59,148 nucleotides of DNA from Streptomyces antimicrobicus (GCF_020532625.1 NZ_JAJAUY010000023.1:1-59148); one strand, 5' to 3'. Counted from the first letter of the stretch, positions 1-7,630 are shown. Notes: generated by a model not told the origin, from the letters alone. Program-made: numbers and translations.

Positions 1-1
1 C

Positions 2-2371
2 CCGGCCGGCGAACCGCCCCAGGCCGGCAGCGCCGCCCGCATCGAGGCCCTCGTCGGCCGCCTCACCCTCGCCGAGAAGATCTCCCTGCTGCACGGCGCC
101 CGCGACCCCGCGCCGCTCGGCCAGGCCGGGTACGTCCCGGGCGTCGCCCGCCTCGGCATCCCGCCGCTGCGGATCGCCGAGGGGACCGCCGGGGTCCGGG
201 TGGACCGCCCGGCCACCGCGCTGCCCGCGCCCGTCCTGCTCGCCTCCGCCTTCGACCCGGGCCTGGCCCGCGAGTACGGCCGCCTCCTCGGCCGGGAGGG
301 ACGGGCGCTCGGACAGGACGTGCTGCTCGCGCCCCGCGCCAACCTGATCCGCACCCCCTACGCCGGCCGGAACGCCGAAGGCTTCGCCGAGGACCCCAAG
401 CTCACCGCCGACCTGGTCGCCGAGGTGGTCCGCGGCATCCAGGACGAGGGCCTGGTCGCGGCCGTCAAGCACTTCGCGCTCGCCAACCAGGAGCAGGGCC
501 GCGACACCCTCGACGTGGTCGCCGCCGAGCAGACCCTCCACGAGAGCGAACTGCGCGGCTTCGAGGCCGCCGTCGCCGCGGGCGCGGGCGCCGTCACGGC
601 CGCGCCCCACAAGGTCAACGGCACCTGGGCCACCGAGAACGGCGACCTCCTGCACGACGTGCTGCGCAGTGGTTGGGGCTTCGACGGCTGGGTGCTCTCC
701 GACCGGGACGGCGCCCACAGCACGGTCGCCGCCGTCACCGCCGGCCTCGACATGGAACTGCCCGGCACCGCCACCCACTACGGCGCCGCACTGCACCAGG
801 CCGTGCGCGGCGGGACGGTCACCGAGCAGGCCGTCGACCTCGCGGTCCGCCGCGTGCTGACCACCATGGACCGCTTCGGGCTGCTGGACGCCGCGCGCCC
901 GGCCCGGCCCGTCCGGGACGCCGCCGCCGGCGCCCGCACCGCGCGCCGCGTCGCCACCGCCGGGGCCGTCCTGCTGCGCAACGAACGCGGGACCCTGCCC
1001 CTGGCCGGCCCCGACGCCCGCTCGATCGCCGTCATCGGCCCGACCGGCGGAGTGCCGTACGTCAGTGGCGGCGCCCGGGTGGTGGCCGAGCACGCCGACA
1101 GCCCGTACACGGCGATCCGCCGGAAAGCCGGCCGGACCGCCACCGTCCGCTACGCCCTGGGCGAGGACCTGTACGGCAAACCCCTCCCGGCGGACCTCCT
1201 CAGCCCGGCCGCCGACCTGGAGAACCGCACCGTCGAGCCCGGCCGCACCTTCACCCACCAGGCCGAGTTCACCCTCGCCGAGGACGACGAGTGGACCGTC
1301 CTCCTGCACTGGTCCGGCCCGCGGCCCGACGTACGCCTGGACGGCGAGGAACTCTTCGCGGACCGGCCCGGGCCGACCGCGCCGCAGGCGGGCGGGCTGC
1401 TGGGGACCGCGCCCGACGGGCTCGCCGTCCGCCGCCGCACCCTCACCCTCAAGGCCGGGCCCCACCGGCTCGCGGTCGACGCGCGGGGCGGGGACCGGGG
1501 CCAGCGCTTCCGGCTGCGCCACACGACCCGGGCGAGCCGGGCCGCCGACCTCGCCGAGGCCGTCAAGGCGGCCCGGGCCTCGCGCAGCGTCGTGCTGTTC
1601 GCCTACGAGGACTCCGCCGAGGGCGCCGACCGCTCCGGCCTGGCCCTGCCCGGCGCCCAGGCCGCCCTGATCGAGCAGGTCACCGCCGCCAACCCGCGCA
1701 CCACCGTCGTCCTCAACACCTCGTCCGCCGTCACGATGCCCTGGCTGGAACGGACGGGCGCGGTCCTGCAGATGTACCACCCGGGCCAGGAAGGCGCCGG
1801 CGCCACCGCCGACCTGCTGTTCGGCGCCGTGGACCCGGGCGGACGGCTCACCCAGACCTACCCGGCCGACGAGCAGACCCACCCGGCCGGCGGGAACCCC
1901 CTGCGCTACCCGGGCGTGTCCGGCCGGGTGGAGTGGACCGAGGGCGTCCACGGGGGGTACCGCTGGTACGACTCCGAGCAGGCGGCGCCGCTGTTCCCCT
2001 TCGGGCACGGGCTGTCGTACACCACCTGGCGCTACGAGAAGCTGACCGTGCGCCCCGAGCGCGGCGGCCTGCGCGTGGAGTTCACCGTCCGCAACACCGG
2101 CCGCCGCAAGGGCACCGAGGTCGCCCAGGTCTACGTCGGCCCGTCCCCGGAACTGCGCCTGGACCAGCCGGTCCGCGCCCTGGCCGGCTACCGGCGGCTC
2201 ACCCTGGGCCCGGGGCAGTCCCAGCGGATCACGCTCGACCTGGACGCCCGGACGCTGTCGTCGTGGGACCCGGCGCAGCACACCTGGGTGGTCGGCAAGG
2301 GGCTGCGGGAGGTGTCCGTCGGGAGGTCGTCCCGGGACCTGCCGCTACGGGCGGGGGCGGTGGTGCGCTGA
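2..2371 (+). CDS. Glycoside hydrolase family 3 (beta-glucosidase-like), 5'-truncated by the window
   Basis: The frame is open to the window edge, and the first visible residues (LTLAEKISLLHG, RLGIPPLRIAEG) are the conserved GH3 N-terminal region, so the true start lies upstream. About 789 residues are visible. The expected catalytic nucleophile is the Asp in VLSDRDG, about residue 235 of the visible part. A PA14-like beta insert follows around residues 400-500 (WTVLLHWSGPRPDVRLDGEE), then the C-terminal GH3 domain and a fibronectin-III-like tail (VEFTVRNTGRRKGTEVAQ). The family hydrolyses terminal beta-glucosides or xylosides; the substrate cannot be told here. Chromosomal gene, unrelated to the prophage. 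Confidence 0.93.
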   Translation, partial: PAGEPPQAGSAARIEALVGRLTLAEKISLLHGARDPAPLGQAGYVPGVARLGIPPLRIAEGTAGVRVDRPATALPAPVLLASAFDPGLAREYGRLLGREGRALGQDVLLAPRANLIRTPYAGRNAEGFAEDPKLTADLVAEVVRGIQDEGLVAAVKHFALANQEQGRDTLDVVAAEQTLHESELRGFEAAVAAGAGAVTAAPHKVNGTWATENGDLLHDVLRSGWGFDGWVLSDRDGAHSTVAAVTAGLDMELPGTATHYGAALHQAVRGGTVTEQAVDLAVRRVLTTMDRFGLLDAARPARPVRDAAAGARTARRVATAGAVLLRNERGTLPLAGPDARSIAVIGPTGGVPYVSGGARVVAEHADSPYTAIRRKAGRTATVRYALGEDLYGKPLPADLLSPAADLENRTVEPGRTFTHQAEFTLAEDDEWTVLLHWSGPRPDVRLDGEELFADRPGPTAPQAGGLLGTAPDGLAVRRRTLTLKAGPHRLAVDARGGDRGQRFRLRHTTRASRAADLAEAVKAARASRSVVLFAYEDSAEGADRSGLALPGAQAALIEQVTAANPRTTVVLNTSSAVTMPWLERTGAVLQMYHPGQEGAGATADLLFGAVDPGGRLTQTYPADEQTHPAGGNPLRYPGVSGRVEWTEGVHGGYRWYDSEQAAPLFPFGHGLSYTTWRYEKLTVRPERGGLRVEFTVRNTGRRKGTEVAQVYVGPSPELRLDQPVRALAGYRRLTLGPGQSQRITLDLDARTLSSWDPAQHTWVVGKGLREVSVGRSSRDLPLRAGAVVR

Positions 2372-2440
2372 CCGGCGGTCGGTAGGCTGACCGTCGGCGC
2401 TTCGCAGGGGACGCGCCAGCGACGTGGGAGGACGTGACCG

Positions 2441-3121
2441 GTGCACATCCAGGAATGGCTCGAGACCGTGCCGGCGGTGAGTGTGTATGTCCTGGTGGGG
2501 GTGGTCATCGGACTGGAGAGCCTCGGCATCCCGCTGCCGGGGGAGATCATCCTGGTGAGTTCGGCGCTGCTGGCCTCGCAGCACGGGGACGTCGACCCGC
2601 TGGTGCTCGGCATCTGCGCGAGCACCGGCGCGATCGTCGGCGACTCCATCGGCTACGCGATCGGCCGCAGGGGCGGCAAGCCGCTGCCGGAGCGGCTGGG
2701 CCGGCGCTTCCCCAAGCACTTCGGGGAGCAGAACGTCGCCATGGCGGAACGCTCCTTCGAGAAGTGGGGCATGTGGGCGGTGTTCTTCGGCCGGTTCGTG
2801 GCGCTGCTGCGGATCTTCGCCGGGCCGCTGGCGGGTGTGCTGCGGATGCCGTACTGGAAGTTCCTGATCGCCAACGTTTTCGGCGGGATCCTCTGGGCGG
2901 GCGGGACCACCGCCGTCATCTACTACGTCGGCATCGTGGCCGAGGCCTGGCTCAAGCGCTTCTCGTGGCTGGGCCTGGTGCTGGCGGTGCTGATCGGCCT
3001 GGCGTCGACGCTGATCCTCAAGAACCGGGCCAAGAAGGCGCAGGCCGCCGTGCCGGCGCCGGTCGCGGGCGGGGTCCCGGCCCAGGCCGACCAGGCCCCG
3101 GCCGCCGTCGCCCGCGACTGA
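2441..3121 (+). CDS. DedA/SNARE-associated family membrane protein
   Basis: 226 residues from a GTG start preceded by GGGAGGACGTGACCG. Family marks are the acidic reentrant motif (ESLGIPLPGE, residues 27-36), the segment with FGRFVALLRIFAGPLAG near residues 110-126, and at least four hydrophobic segments. DedA proteins act in the cytoplasmic membrane as lipid (undecaprenyl phosphate or phosphatidylethanolamine) translocase-like proteins; the specific lipid is unknown here. The C-terminus is Ala/Pro-rich and probably disordered. It stands alone after the GH3 gene and is followed by the convergent interrupted carbonic anhydrase gene. Confidence 0.9.
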   Translation: MHIQEWLETVPAVSVYVLVGVVIGLESLGIPLPGEIILVSSALLASQHGDVDPLVLGICASTGAIVGDSIGYAIGRRGGKPLPERLGRRFPKHFGEQNVAMAERSFEKWGMWAVFFGRFVALLRIFAGPLAGVLRMPYWKFLIANVFGGILWAGGTTAVIYYVGIVAEAWLKRFSWLGLVLAVLIGLASTLILKNRAKKAQAAVPAPVAGGVPAQADQAPAAVARD

Positions 3122-3225
3122 CGCCCGCGACCGACGCCCGGGGCCTGCTGCCGGCGTGCGCTCCGGCGTCCGGCCCCGGTGTCCGGCTCAGGCGTCCTGC
3201 CCCGGCGTCCGCTCCGGCGTCCGGC

Positions 3226-3576
3226 TCAGGCGCCGCCGGACAGGGCGGCGCGGTGCTGCCGCGACAGCTCGGTGTACATGGCCGCGTTGAGCCGGATGCC
3301 CTCGCGCTCCTCCTCGGTCAGCGGCCGCTTGACCTTCGCCGGGACCCCCGCGACGAGCGAGCCGGGCGGGACCACCATGCCCTGCGGGACCAGCGCCTGC
3401 GCGGCGACCAGCGAGCCCGCGCCGATGACGGCGCCGTTCAGGACGGTCGCGCCCATGCCGATCAGGCAGTCGTCCTCCACGGTGCAGCCGTGCACGACGG
3501 CGTTGTGACCGATGGAGACCCGCTCGCCGACGGTGACCGGGAAGCCGGGGTCGACGTGCAGCGTGCAGTTGTCCTG
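3226..3576 (-). pseudogene. Gamma-carbonic-anhydrase-like hexapeptide protein, C-terminal part cut off by the prophage
   Basis: Leftward frame encoding left-handed beta-helix repeats, with the metal-ligand region IGHNAVVHG and a normal C-terminal helix (LTEEEREGIRLNAAMY). It joins exactly, at the residues QDN, to the N-terminal part at 45380-45584. The rejoined protein would be about 181 residues, the usual length for this family. In the lysogen the fragment gains a phage-derived upstream ATG at 3591 (METKL then QDN), so an N-terminally deleted protein might still be made, but it lacks the first half of the helix. Known role of the family: zinc or iron hexapeptide enzymes related to gamma-CA and PaaY. 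Confidence 0.9.
3567..3576. other. attL core (left prophage junction)
   Basis: AGTTGTCCTG here is repeated at 45380-45389. The reading frame of the interrupted host gene is continuous across the core (codons for QDN on the minus strand), which fixes the crossover to within these bases. Sequence identity ends on both sides of the core. Confidence 0.88.
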
Positions 3577-3586
3577 AAGTTTAGTT

Positions 3587-3598
3587 TCCAAATGCTAG
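3587..3598 (+). promoter_or_regulatory. Operator-like 12-mer (TCCAAATGCTAG) upstream of integrase
   Basis: One-mismatch copy of the prophage-wide motif, about 70 bp upstream of the integrase start. It is followed directly by TAGGAT (3596-3601), a plausible -10, and no good -35 is visible 17-18 bp upstream. It overlaps the first bases beyond attL, so integrase transcription could be under the same control as the leftward early genes. Confidence 0.5.
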
Positions 3599-3668
3599 GA
3601 TCCTTGGAAAGGAGCTGATCAGACCTGCCCGAAGGCGGTCCGTGGATCCCTGGAAAGGTAGGTTTGGG

Positions 3669-4718
3669 ATGGCTAGGCAGGCGACGCCAAAAGTTAGCTT
3701 CGCGGCGCAGGAGTACCTTCAGCACCGAACGGCGCAATCGAAGTCGACTCGGCCGCCGTACTACCTCAGAAGCCTGTACCGGCGCTTCGTGGCGCGGGTC
3801 GGCGACTGCCACGTAAGCACCCTCCGAAGCCAGCACATCGAAGACTTCTTCTACGGGCCTGGCGGCCTGGCCGACACGGCCGGCAGCACCACCTTGGCGA
3901 GCTACCGCGTGAACATGCGCAGCTTCCTACGGTTCTGCGAACGGCGGGAATGGACCCTTCGCACGGTGGACCAGCTCACGGCGGGACTGCGCGAGAAGTC
4001 GACGCAGAGCAACCGCAACCGGTACCGGATGACCCGCGACGAGCTTCGGCAACTCCTCGAAGCCGCGACCTTCCCCCGCGATCGAGCGCTGATCGCCTTC
4101 ATCGCGAACACAGGCCTCCGCATCTCCGAGGCCGTGCGCATGCGCGTCCGTGACGTGGCATTTCAGAAGGGAGAGCTGTACGTCTACGTCCCGAAGACGG
4201 ACGAAGAGGTGACCATTCCCCTCTCGCTCGACCTCGAACGTGAGCTGCGGACGTGGCTCACCCATTACACGGAAGCCGTGGGACCGCTGAAGCGGTCGAA
4301 CTACCTGTTTCCGGTCTGCCTGCGGCCGATGTTCATGCCGGGACATGCCCAGGTCCGCAATCCCGAGCGGGTGCTCAACCCGGAAGGCATGATCAGCCAC
4401 CCCCATGTGATCATCAAAGGTGCGGCGGAGGCTGCGGGCATCGAGCTGGACCCCGGGGACGCCTGGCACACGCTCCGGCGGTCCTTCGCTCGCATCCTCT
4501 ACGAAGACGCCCGGGAGCACGGACACGACAACTCTCTTCGCATCGTTCAAGCCGCGCTGAACCACAAGGAAGTGAGCACCACGGAACGGTATCTGGGGTT
4601 GGACATCGAGCGGCAGCGATACGCGGACATGATCAAGGGGAAGCCCTTCCTGACCGCCGATCTCGACCCCGGTAAGATCGTTGACCTGAGCGAGAGAAGG
4701 GCGGCGGGCCGTGGCTAA
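3669..4718 (+). CDS. int: Tyrosine site-specific recombinase (phage integrase)
   Basis: 349 residues from ATG 3669, with GGAAAGG about 10 bp upstream; an in-frame GTG at 3642 is the alternative start. An N-terminal SAM-like core-binding domain covers about residues 15-100. The catalytic domain shows TGLRISEAV (Arg about 151), HTLRRSF (His 267, Arg 270), LNHKEVSTTERYLG (His 299) and the Tyr nucleophile at about 308. It would catalyse attP x attB recombination and probably excision with a directionality factor. It lies directly beside attL, in the expected place, and its last codons overlap the next gene. Confidence 0.95.
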   Translation: MARQATPKVSFAAQEYLQHRTAQSKSTRPPYYLRSLYRRFVARVGDCHVSTLRSQHIEDFFYGPGGLADTAGSTTLASYRVNMRSFLRFCERREWTLRTVDQLTAGLREKSTQSNRNRYRMTRDELRQLLEAATFPRDRALIAFIANTGLRISEAVRMRVRDVAFQKGELYVYVPKTDEEVTIPLSLDLERELRTWLTHYTEAVGPLKRSNYLFPVCLRPMFMPGHAQVRNPERVLNPEGMISHPHVIIKGAAEAAGIELDPGDAWHTLRRSFARILYEDAREHGHDNSLRIVQAALNHKEVSTTERYLGLDIERQRYADMIKGKPFLTADLDPGKIVDLSERRAAGRG

Positions 4719-4947
4719 GGAAGTCATCTCCCGGTGTGACGAGTGCGGCGCGTCCGAAGGCGTGCAGGAATTCACGATCACCTACGGGAACCAGACGAAG
4801 ACCGTAGACGCCTGTCCGGAGCACGCTGCTCCCGTTCTGGCCCTGTTCGAGCTGGGGACCGACGCGCAGCCGGCACAGAAGCCTCGGAAGGGCGGCCGTA
4901 GCGCTCATGCGGTGATCCCGATTGAGGACTTGGATATTCAGCCGTAG
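4711..4947 (+). CDS. Small zinc-ribbon-like protein coupled to integrase; candidate accessory factor
   Basis: 78 residues from GTG 4711, overlapping the integrase end by 8 bp, so the two are probably translationally coupled. Two metal-binding pairs are visible: CDEC near residues 9-12 and CPEH near 35-38. A basic linker (KPRKGG) and an acidic tail follow. I do not recognise a named family. The coupling to integrase suggests a directionality or accessory factor, but that is inference from position only. A strong terminator follows 12 bp after the stop. Confidence 0.72.
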   Translation: MAKEVISRCDECGASEGVQEFTITYGNQTKTVDACPEHAAPVLALFELGTDAQPAQKPRKGGRSAHAVIPIEDLDIQP

Positions 4948-4959
4948 AGGGAACGCCAG

Positions 4960-4987
4960 AACCCCCGACCCTTCAGGGTCGGGGGTT
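4960..4987. terminator. Bidirectional intrinsic terminator
   Basis: Twelve-bp perfect stem AACCCCCGACCC with loop TTCA, followed by TTTCTT on the plus strand. It separates the rightward integrase unit from the leftward operon ending at 4993. Confidence 0.9.
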
Positions 4988-4992
4988 TCTTG

Positions 4993-5640
4993 CTACCACA
5001 GGCCTTCCGGCCCGACGTTCTCGGCATGAACGTCCCGGTCGATCGGCATGATCACACCCCTGAAGGTGGGGCCGATGCGGCAGAGGATCGGTTCCTTCGA
5101 GTCGTAGACGAGCATGTCGAGGGCCCGACCTAGCCCGTCCTTCCCCTTCGGGGCCTTCACCTTCGAGAACCGGGCCAGTAGGGCAGGGTCGAACGCGACC
5201 AGCTCAGGCACGGCCGACGGCCGTCCGCCGAGGCGTGTAAACAGGCTGTCGAGCATCTCCCACAGTCGTTCGTCGGCCTGGTCCGAAGCGTCCTGGGCGG
5301 CCGTGGGCACGTCGTTGTTGGCGGGGCGGAAGATCAAGCCGTCCCCGGGGGCGATTTCGAAGCGGCCATACCCCTTCTTGTCCTTCCTTCCGGCGCCGTC
5401 GAGGTCGGCCAGGGCCTCGCGGTCGACATGGAGCGTGACGCCTCCCGGTGGGCCTGCGTAGTCCTCCAGGGGGGCCGTGTCCTGGCCGATGGCGTACCCG
5501 TCCGTACCGGTGACCTCCAGGCCGGCGGGCGAGAGTCGAACCCGCGCGGTCTTCACCATGGAGCGGGCGGGAAGGAAGGCGTGGGCGTTGTAGGCGGCCC
5601 GCGCCATCTCCTCGCTAGGCAGTACCGCCGAGGCCCTCAT
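4993..5640 (-). CDS. Sliding-clamp-like (DNA polymerase III beta fold) protein, putative
   Basis: 215 residues from ATG 5640, which has an excellent ribosome site (GGAGAGGGGAAGGC); the longer upstream frame belongs to the overlapping methyltransferase region. The pattern recalls DnaN: VRLSPAGLEVTGTDGYAIG near residues 34-52, and a C-terminal strand FRGVIMPID resembling the clamp's MPxR-like end. It is shorter than a bacterial clamp (about 370), so it may have two domains and a different oligomeric state. The clamp assignment rests on motif resemblance only. Last gene of the leftward 7.2-5.0 kb operon, overlapping the methyltransferase C-part by 26 bp. Confidence 0.6.
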   Translation of the reverse strand: MRASAVLPSEEMARAAYNAHAFLPARSMVKTARVRLSPAGLEVTGTDGYAIGQDTAPLEDYAGPPGGVTLHVDREALADLDGAGRKDKKGYGRFEIAPGDGLIFRPANNDVPTAAQDASDQADERLWEMLDSLFTRLGGRPSAVPELVAFDPALLARFSKVKAPKGKDGLGRALDMLVYDSKEPILCRIGPTFRGVIMPIDRDVHAENVGPEGLW

Positions 5641-6445
5641 GCCTTCCCCTCTCCATTTCGCCAAGTAGGTGCGCGAAGGCCGCGTAGGCCTGTTGCGGAA
5701 CAACGCCGTCGCCGATGGCCTTCAGTTGGGCGCTCCGATCGAGGCCTTCGACCTTCGTGATCCAGCCGCTCACGATGCCCATGAGCCACTCGGCGAAGCG
5801 GGGGGCCAGGCGGAGGCCGCCCCGCGGCCCGAACTCGACCGGCACGGGCGCCGGTTGCCCGGTAAGCACTTCCCAACGGCGCACGGCAGGCGCGAAGTCG
5901 CCCCACCACTCCGAGGGGCTGAAGTCGCCCCCGTAGTCGGCCCCAGGCTCGACGTTGAGCAAGTGGCAGGCTTCGTCTTCAAGCGTCGGACCGTGACCAC
6001 CCTGCTTGCGCTTCTCGGGGTGCTGTGGGGCGCCGTTGCGCGACAAATTCGCCGTGGGGGTCTTGAACAGCTTCTCGCTCTTGTCCCTGGGCCAAAGCCG
6101 CGCCATCGCGGTTACGAGATCATCGCCCCCGGCCCCGGGTCGGCCCGCCTTCGCGTAGTCCGGTCCTCGGCGGCCGTCAGCGGCCGTGGGAGTCGGAAGC
6201 AGCTGCAACGCAAAACCACCGATCCCTGTGGTGGGGGGCGCCAGCGGCGGACGCTCGATAGCACGTCCATTGCGCGTCATACCCGCACGCGGCCAGGTCC
6301 CCAAGTACGCGGTCCAGCCCTCGGCTTCGGATCGCCCCGACGTTTTCCAGGAAGACGAGCTTCGGTCCCAAGACGCGAACGGCCTCGGCGACGTTCGCCC
6401 AGATTCCCGAGCGGGAGCCTTCGATACCAACCCGTTTCCCCGCAT
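5615..6445 (-). CDS. C5 cytosine methyltransferase, C-terminal module (second reading frame)
   Basis: Up to 276 residues. It carries segments typical of the variable and C-terminal part of phage Dcm-like enzymes: SSSWKTSG, GTWPRAGMTRNG, LLPTPTAADG, then LAPRFAEWLMG and the motif X-like end AIGDGVVPQQAYAAF. It therefore supplies the region expected after motif VIII of the gene at 6177-6704, but in the +1 frame relative to it, with 269 bp of overlap. The ATG at 6445 has no clear ribosome site, so it may be reached by frameshifting or by an internal start. If joined, the two parts make a complete DNA cytosine-5 methyltransferase. Confidence 0.8.
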   Translation of the reverse strand: MRGNGLVSKAPARESGRTSPRPFASWDRSSSSWKTSGRSEAEGWTAYLGTWPRAGMTRNGRAIERPPLAPPTTGIGGFALQLLPTPTAADGRRGPDYAKAGRPGAGGDDLVTAMARLWPRDKSEKLFKTPTANLSRNGAPQHPEKRKQGGHGPTLEDEACHLLNVEPGADYGGDFSPSEWWGDFAPAVRRWEVLTGQPAPVPVEFGPRGGLRLAPRFAEWLMGIVSGWITKVEGLDRSAQLKAIGDGVVPQQAYAAFAHLLGEMERGRHEGLGGTA

Positions 6446-6704
6446 TCGAGATGTCTTGGCACGGAAAACCGGCCGTCAGAATGTCTACGCCTTGATCTAC
6501 CAGCGTCACCCAGTCGATTAGCGTGATGTCCCCGAGATTCGGCACTCCGGGGAACCGCCGGGCGAGGATCTTCGCCTTGTTGGGGTCGTTGTCCGCCACC
6601 CACGTAACGCGGCCCCCCGTTAGAGCTTCCACGGCCATTCCGACCCCGCCGTATCCGGCGCACAGCTCCAGGATTCGAGGGGCCGACCGAAGGCCCCTAC
6701 TCAC
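6177..6704 (-). CDS. C5 cytosine methyltransferase, N-terminal catalytic part
   Basis: 175 residues from GTG 6704, overlapping the stop of the small gene upstream (GTGAGTAG). Motif I is ILELCAGYGGVG (residues 11-22), motif IV holds the catalytic Cys in GFPCQDISNAGKRVG (about 79-93), motif VI is LVFLENV (about 114-120), and motif VIII-like is ASAAGAPHHRDRWF (about 151-164). The frame stops right after SDSHGR, before any target-recognition or motif IX-X region, which lies in the overlapping frame 5615-6445. Likely role: self-modification against host restriction, or an orphan methylase. As it stands it would be incomplete. Confidence 0.88.
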   Translation of the reverse strand: MSRGLRSAPRILELCAGYGGVGMAVEALTGGRVTWVADNDPNKAKILARRFPGVPNLGDITLIDWVTLVDQGVDILTAGFPCQDISNAGKRVGIEGSRSGIWANVAEAVRVLGPKLVFLENVGAIRSRGLDRVLGDLAACGYDAQWTCYRASAAGAPHHRDRWFCVAAASDSHGR

Positions 6705-6795
6705 AGTTGTTCTCGGCCTCTCCGAAGAGGTCCCAAAGGATCCGTTCTCTCTCCTCGGCAGGAAGGCTGTCGAGCTCTATCGGTTCACTGTCCAC
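6697..6795 (-). CDS. Small acidic protein, 32 aa
   Basis: GTG start 6795 with ribosome site GGGGGGAAG about 5 bp upstream; ends in Asn-Asn-Cys-Glu. Sequence begins MDSEPIELDSLPAEERERI and is acidic and helical. It overlaps the stop of the preceding membrane peptide and the start of the methyltransferase, so it is part of a tightly coupled chain. No family recognised. Confidence 0.5.
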   Translation of the reverse strand: MDSEPIELDSLPAEERERILWDLFGEAENNCE

Positions 6796-6898
6796 GGTGC
6801 TTCCCCCCACATAGCCAGGACCGAATTAGGTGATCGAGAGCGACGGCGACGAAGAAGGTAAAGACCAGGAAGGCCACGATGGGGCGGGGAACGTTCAC
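6785..6898 (-). CDS. Single-pass membrane peptide, 37 aa
   Basis: Starts at GTG 6898, inside the stop codon region of the peptide before it (GTGA). One hydrophobic segment (PIVAFLVFTFFVAVALDHL) is followed by a short basic, cysteine-containing tail. Topology is probably N-out or N-in single pass; no family recognised. Third in a chain of coupled tiny genes upstream of the methyltransferase. Confidence 0.5.
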   Translation of the reverse strand: MNVPRPIVAFLVFTFFVAVALDHLIRSWLCGGKHRGQ

Positions 6899-6987
6899 AG
6901 CGACCTCCGACCGGCAGCAGCCACGATCAGAGCCAGGGCGAATCCGAGGTAAAGGCCGCCGACGAAAACAAGAACAAGGGACAGCAC
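6895..6987 (-). CDS. Single-pass membrane peptide, 30 aa
   Basis: GTG start 6987 shares its first base with the TAG of the upstream gene. Nearly the whole peptide is hydrophobic (LSLVLVFVGGLYLGFALAL), ending in GRRSL. The overlapping start/stop arrangement at both ends supports its being translated. Function unknown; holin-like or regulatory micropeptide are only possibilities. Confidence 0.48.
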   Translation of the reverse strand: MLSLVLVFVGGLYLGFALALIVAAAGRRSL

Positions 6988-7184
6988 TAGATCGCCCTCT
7001 CGCCAGCGGAGCCGTAATTCACGGCGTAGTCGTAGGCCACGAACGCGTCACGCATGCGGTAGGCGGCGCGGTGGATTTCCCGCTTGCCCCGGCAAGAAGC
7101 CACATGGAGCTGTGCCACGGCCGTTTCGTAGTGAGGAAGGCCCTCGAAGGGCCGGATCATCTGCATGGCCTTCGCCAGAGTCAC
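6987..7184 (-). CDS. Hypothetical phage protein, 65 aa, first gene of leftward operon
   Basis: GTG start 7184 chosen because GGGAAAGG lies 7 bp upstream. The longer in-frame extension to 7268 would run through the regulatory motif at 7205-7216. The protein has a basic central region (ASCRGKREIHRAAYRMRDAF). No family recognised. It begins the overlapping gene chain ending at 4993. Confidence 0.6.
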   Translation of the reverse strand: MTLAKAMQMIRPFEGLPHYETAVAQLHVASCRGKREIHRAAYRMRDAFVAYDYAVNYGSAGERAI

Positions 7185-7204
7185 CGTGACGCCTTTCCCG
7201 TTGT

Positions 7205-7216
7205 TCCAAATACTAG
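7205..7216 (-). promoter_or_regulatory. Stoperator-like 12-mer ahead of the leftward operon
   Basis: Reads CTAGTATTTGGA in the direction of transcription, 21 bp before the GTG at 7184. Exact copy of the prophage consensus. It lies downstream of the likely promoter at 7269-7298. Confidence 0.65.
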
Positions 7217-7263
7217 ATTCCGGGCAAAGGGAAGGCGCCCCTGAGGGCGCCGCGCCTTCACGC

Positions 7264-7298
7264 TCCAAAACCTAGCTTCGCTACCCTGACCGTTGCAA
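7264..7298 (-). promoter_or_regulatory. Putative leftward promoter with variant operator
   Basis: On the minus strand TTGCAA (7298-7293), an 18-bp spacer, then TAGGTT (7274-7269). The -10 overlaps a variant motif reading TCCAAAACCTAG on the plus strand (7264-7275). A GC hairpin (GGCGCC repeats around 7229-7253) follows before the first gene and could attenuate. Confidence 0.5.
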
Positions 7299-7630
7299 GA
7301 CTCCCCAGGTCAGCGGCCGTCCCGTGAGGGATCGGCCAGACCAACAGGTCTACGGGTCCCGAAGGGGGTAAGGGGGTCGGCCTGAGGGAGCGGAGCGAGC
7401 GAGGGCCGGGGGGATCGGGGGATCACAGCAGCGGCCAAGGCCGCTGTAGAGCTGCGAGCGATAAGAGCGAGCAGCAGAAGGGCGCCCCTCCCAGGGCGCC
7501 CATATAGATAGGTACTACTTCAAGGCCATGGCTTACGGGCCATGGCTTCTAACAGTTCTATACCTGATGAGAAGGCGGCCGACAGGCCGCCCCTTTAGGA
7601 GAGGGTGCCCCCCTCGGAAGGGGGTACCCG
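7299..7630. other. Non-coding interval between divergent leftward operon and late genes
   Basis: No convincing gene. It contains an inverted repeat with arms GGGCGCCC (about 7480-7502) and two direct copies of GGCCATGGCTT (about 7525 and 7542), each with a self-complementary GCCATGGC centre. A rightward late promoter would be expected here, but I see no clear consensus. GC is lower around 7500-7560. Confidence 0.5.

Noticed and set aside
2434..3618. 394-residue plus-strand frame over DedA and the carbonic anhydrase fragment
   Set aside because: Out of frame with two recognised genes and crosses the att site; Arg/Gly-rich shadow.
3642..3668. GTG 3642 as integrase start
   Set aside because: ATG 3669 has a better-placed ribosome site and the family N-terminus begins shortly after it.
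7525..7552. Two GGCCATGGCTT repeats as an origin or attachment site
   Set aside because: Only two copies, self-complementary centre explains the appearance; no iteron array.
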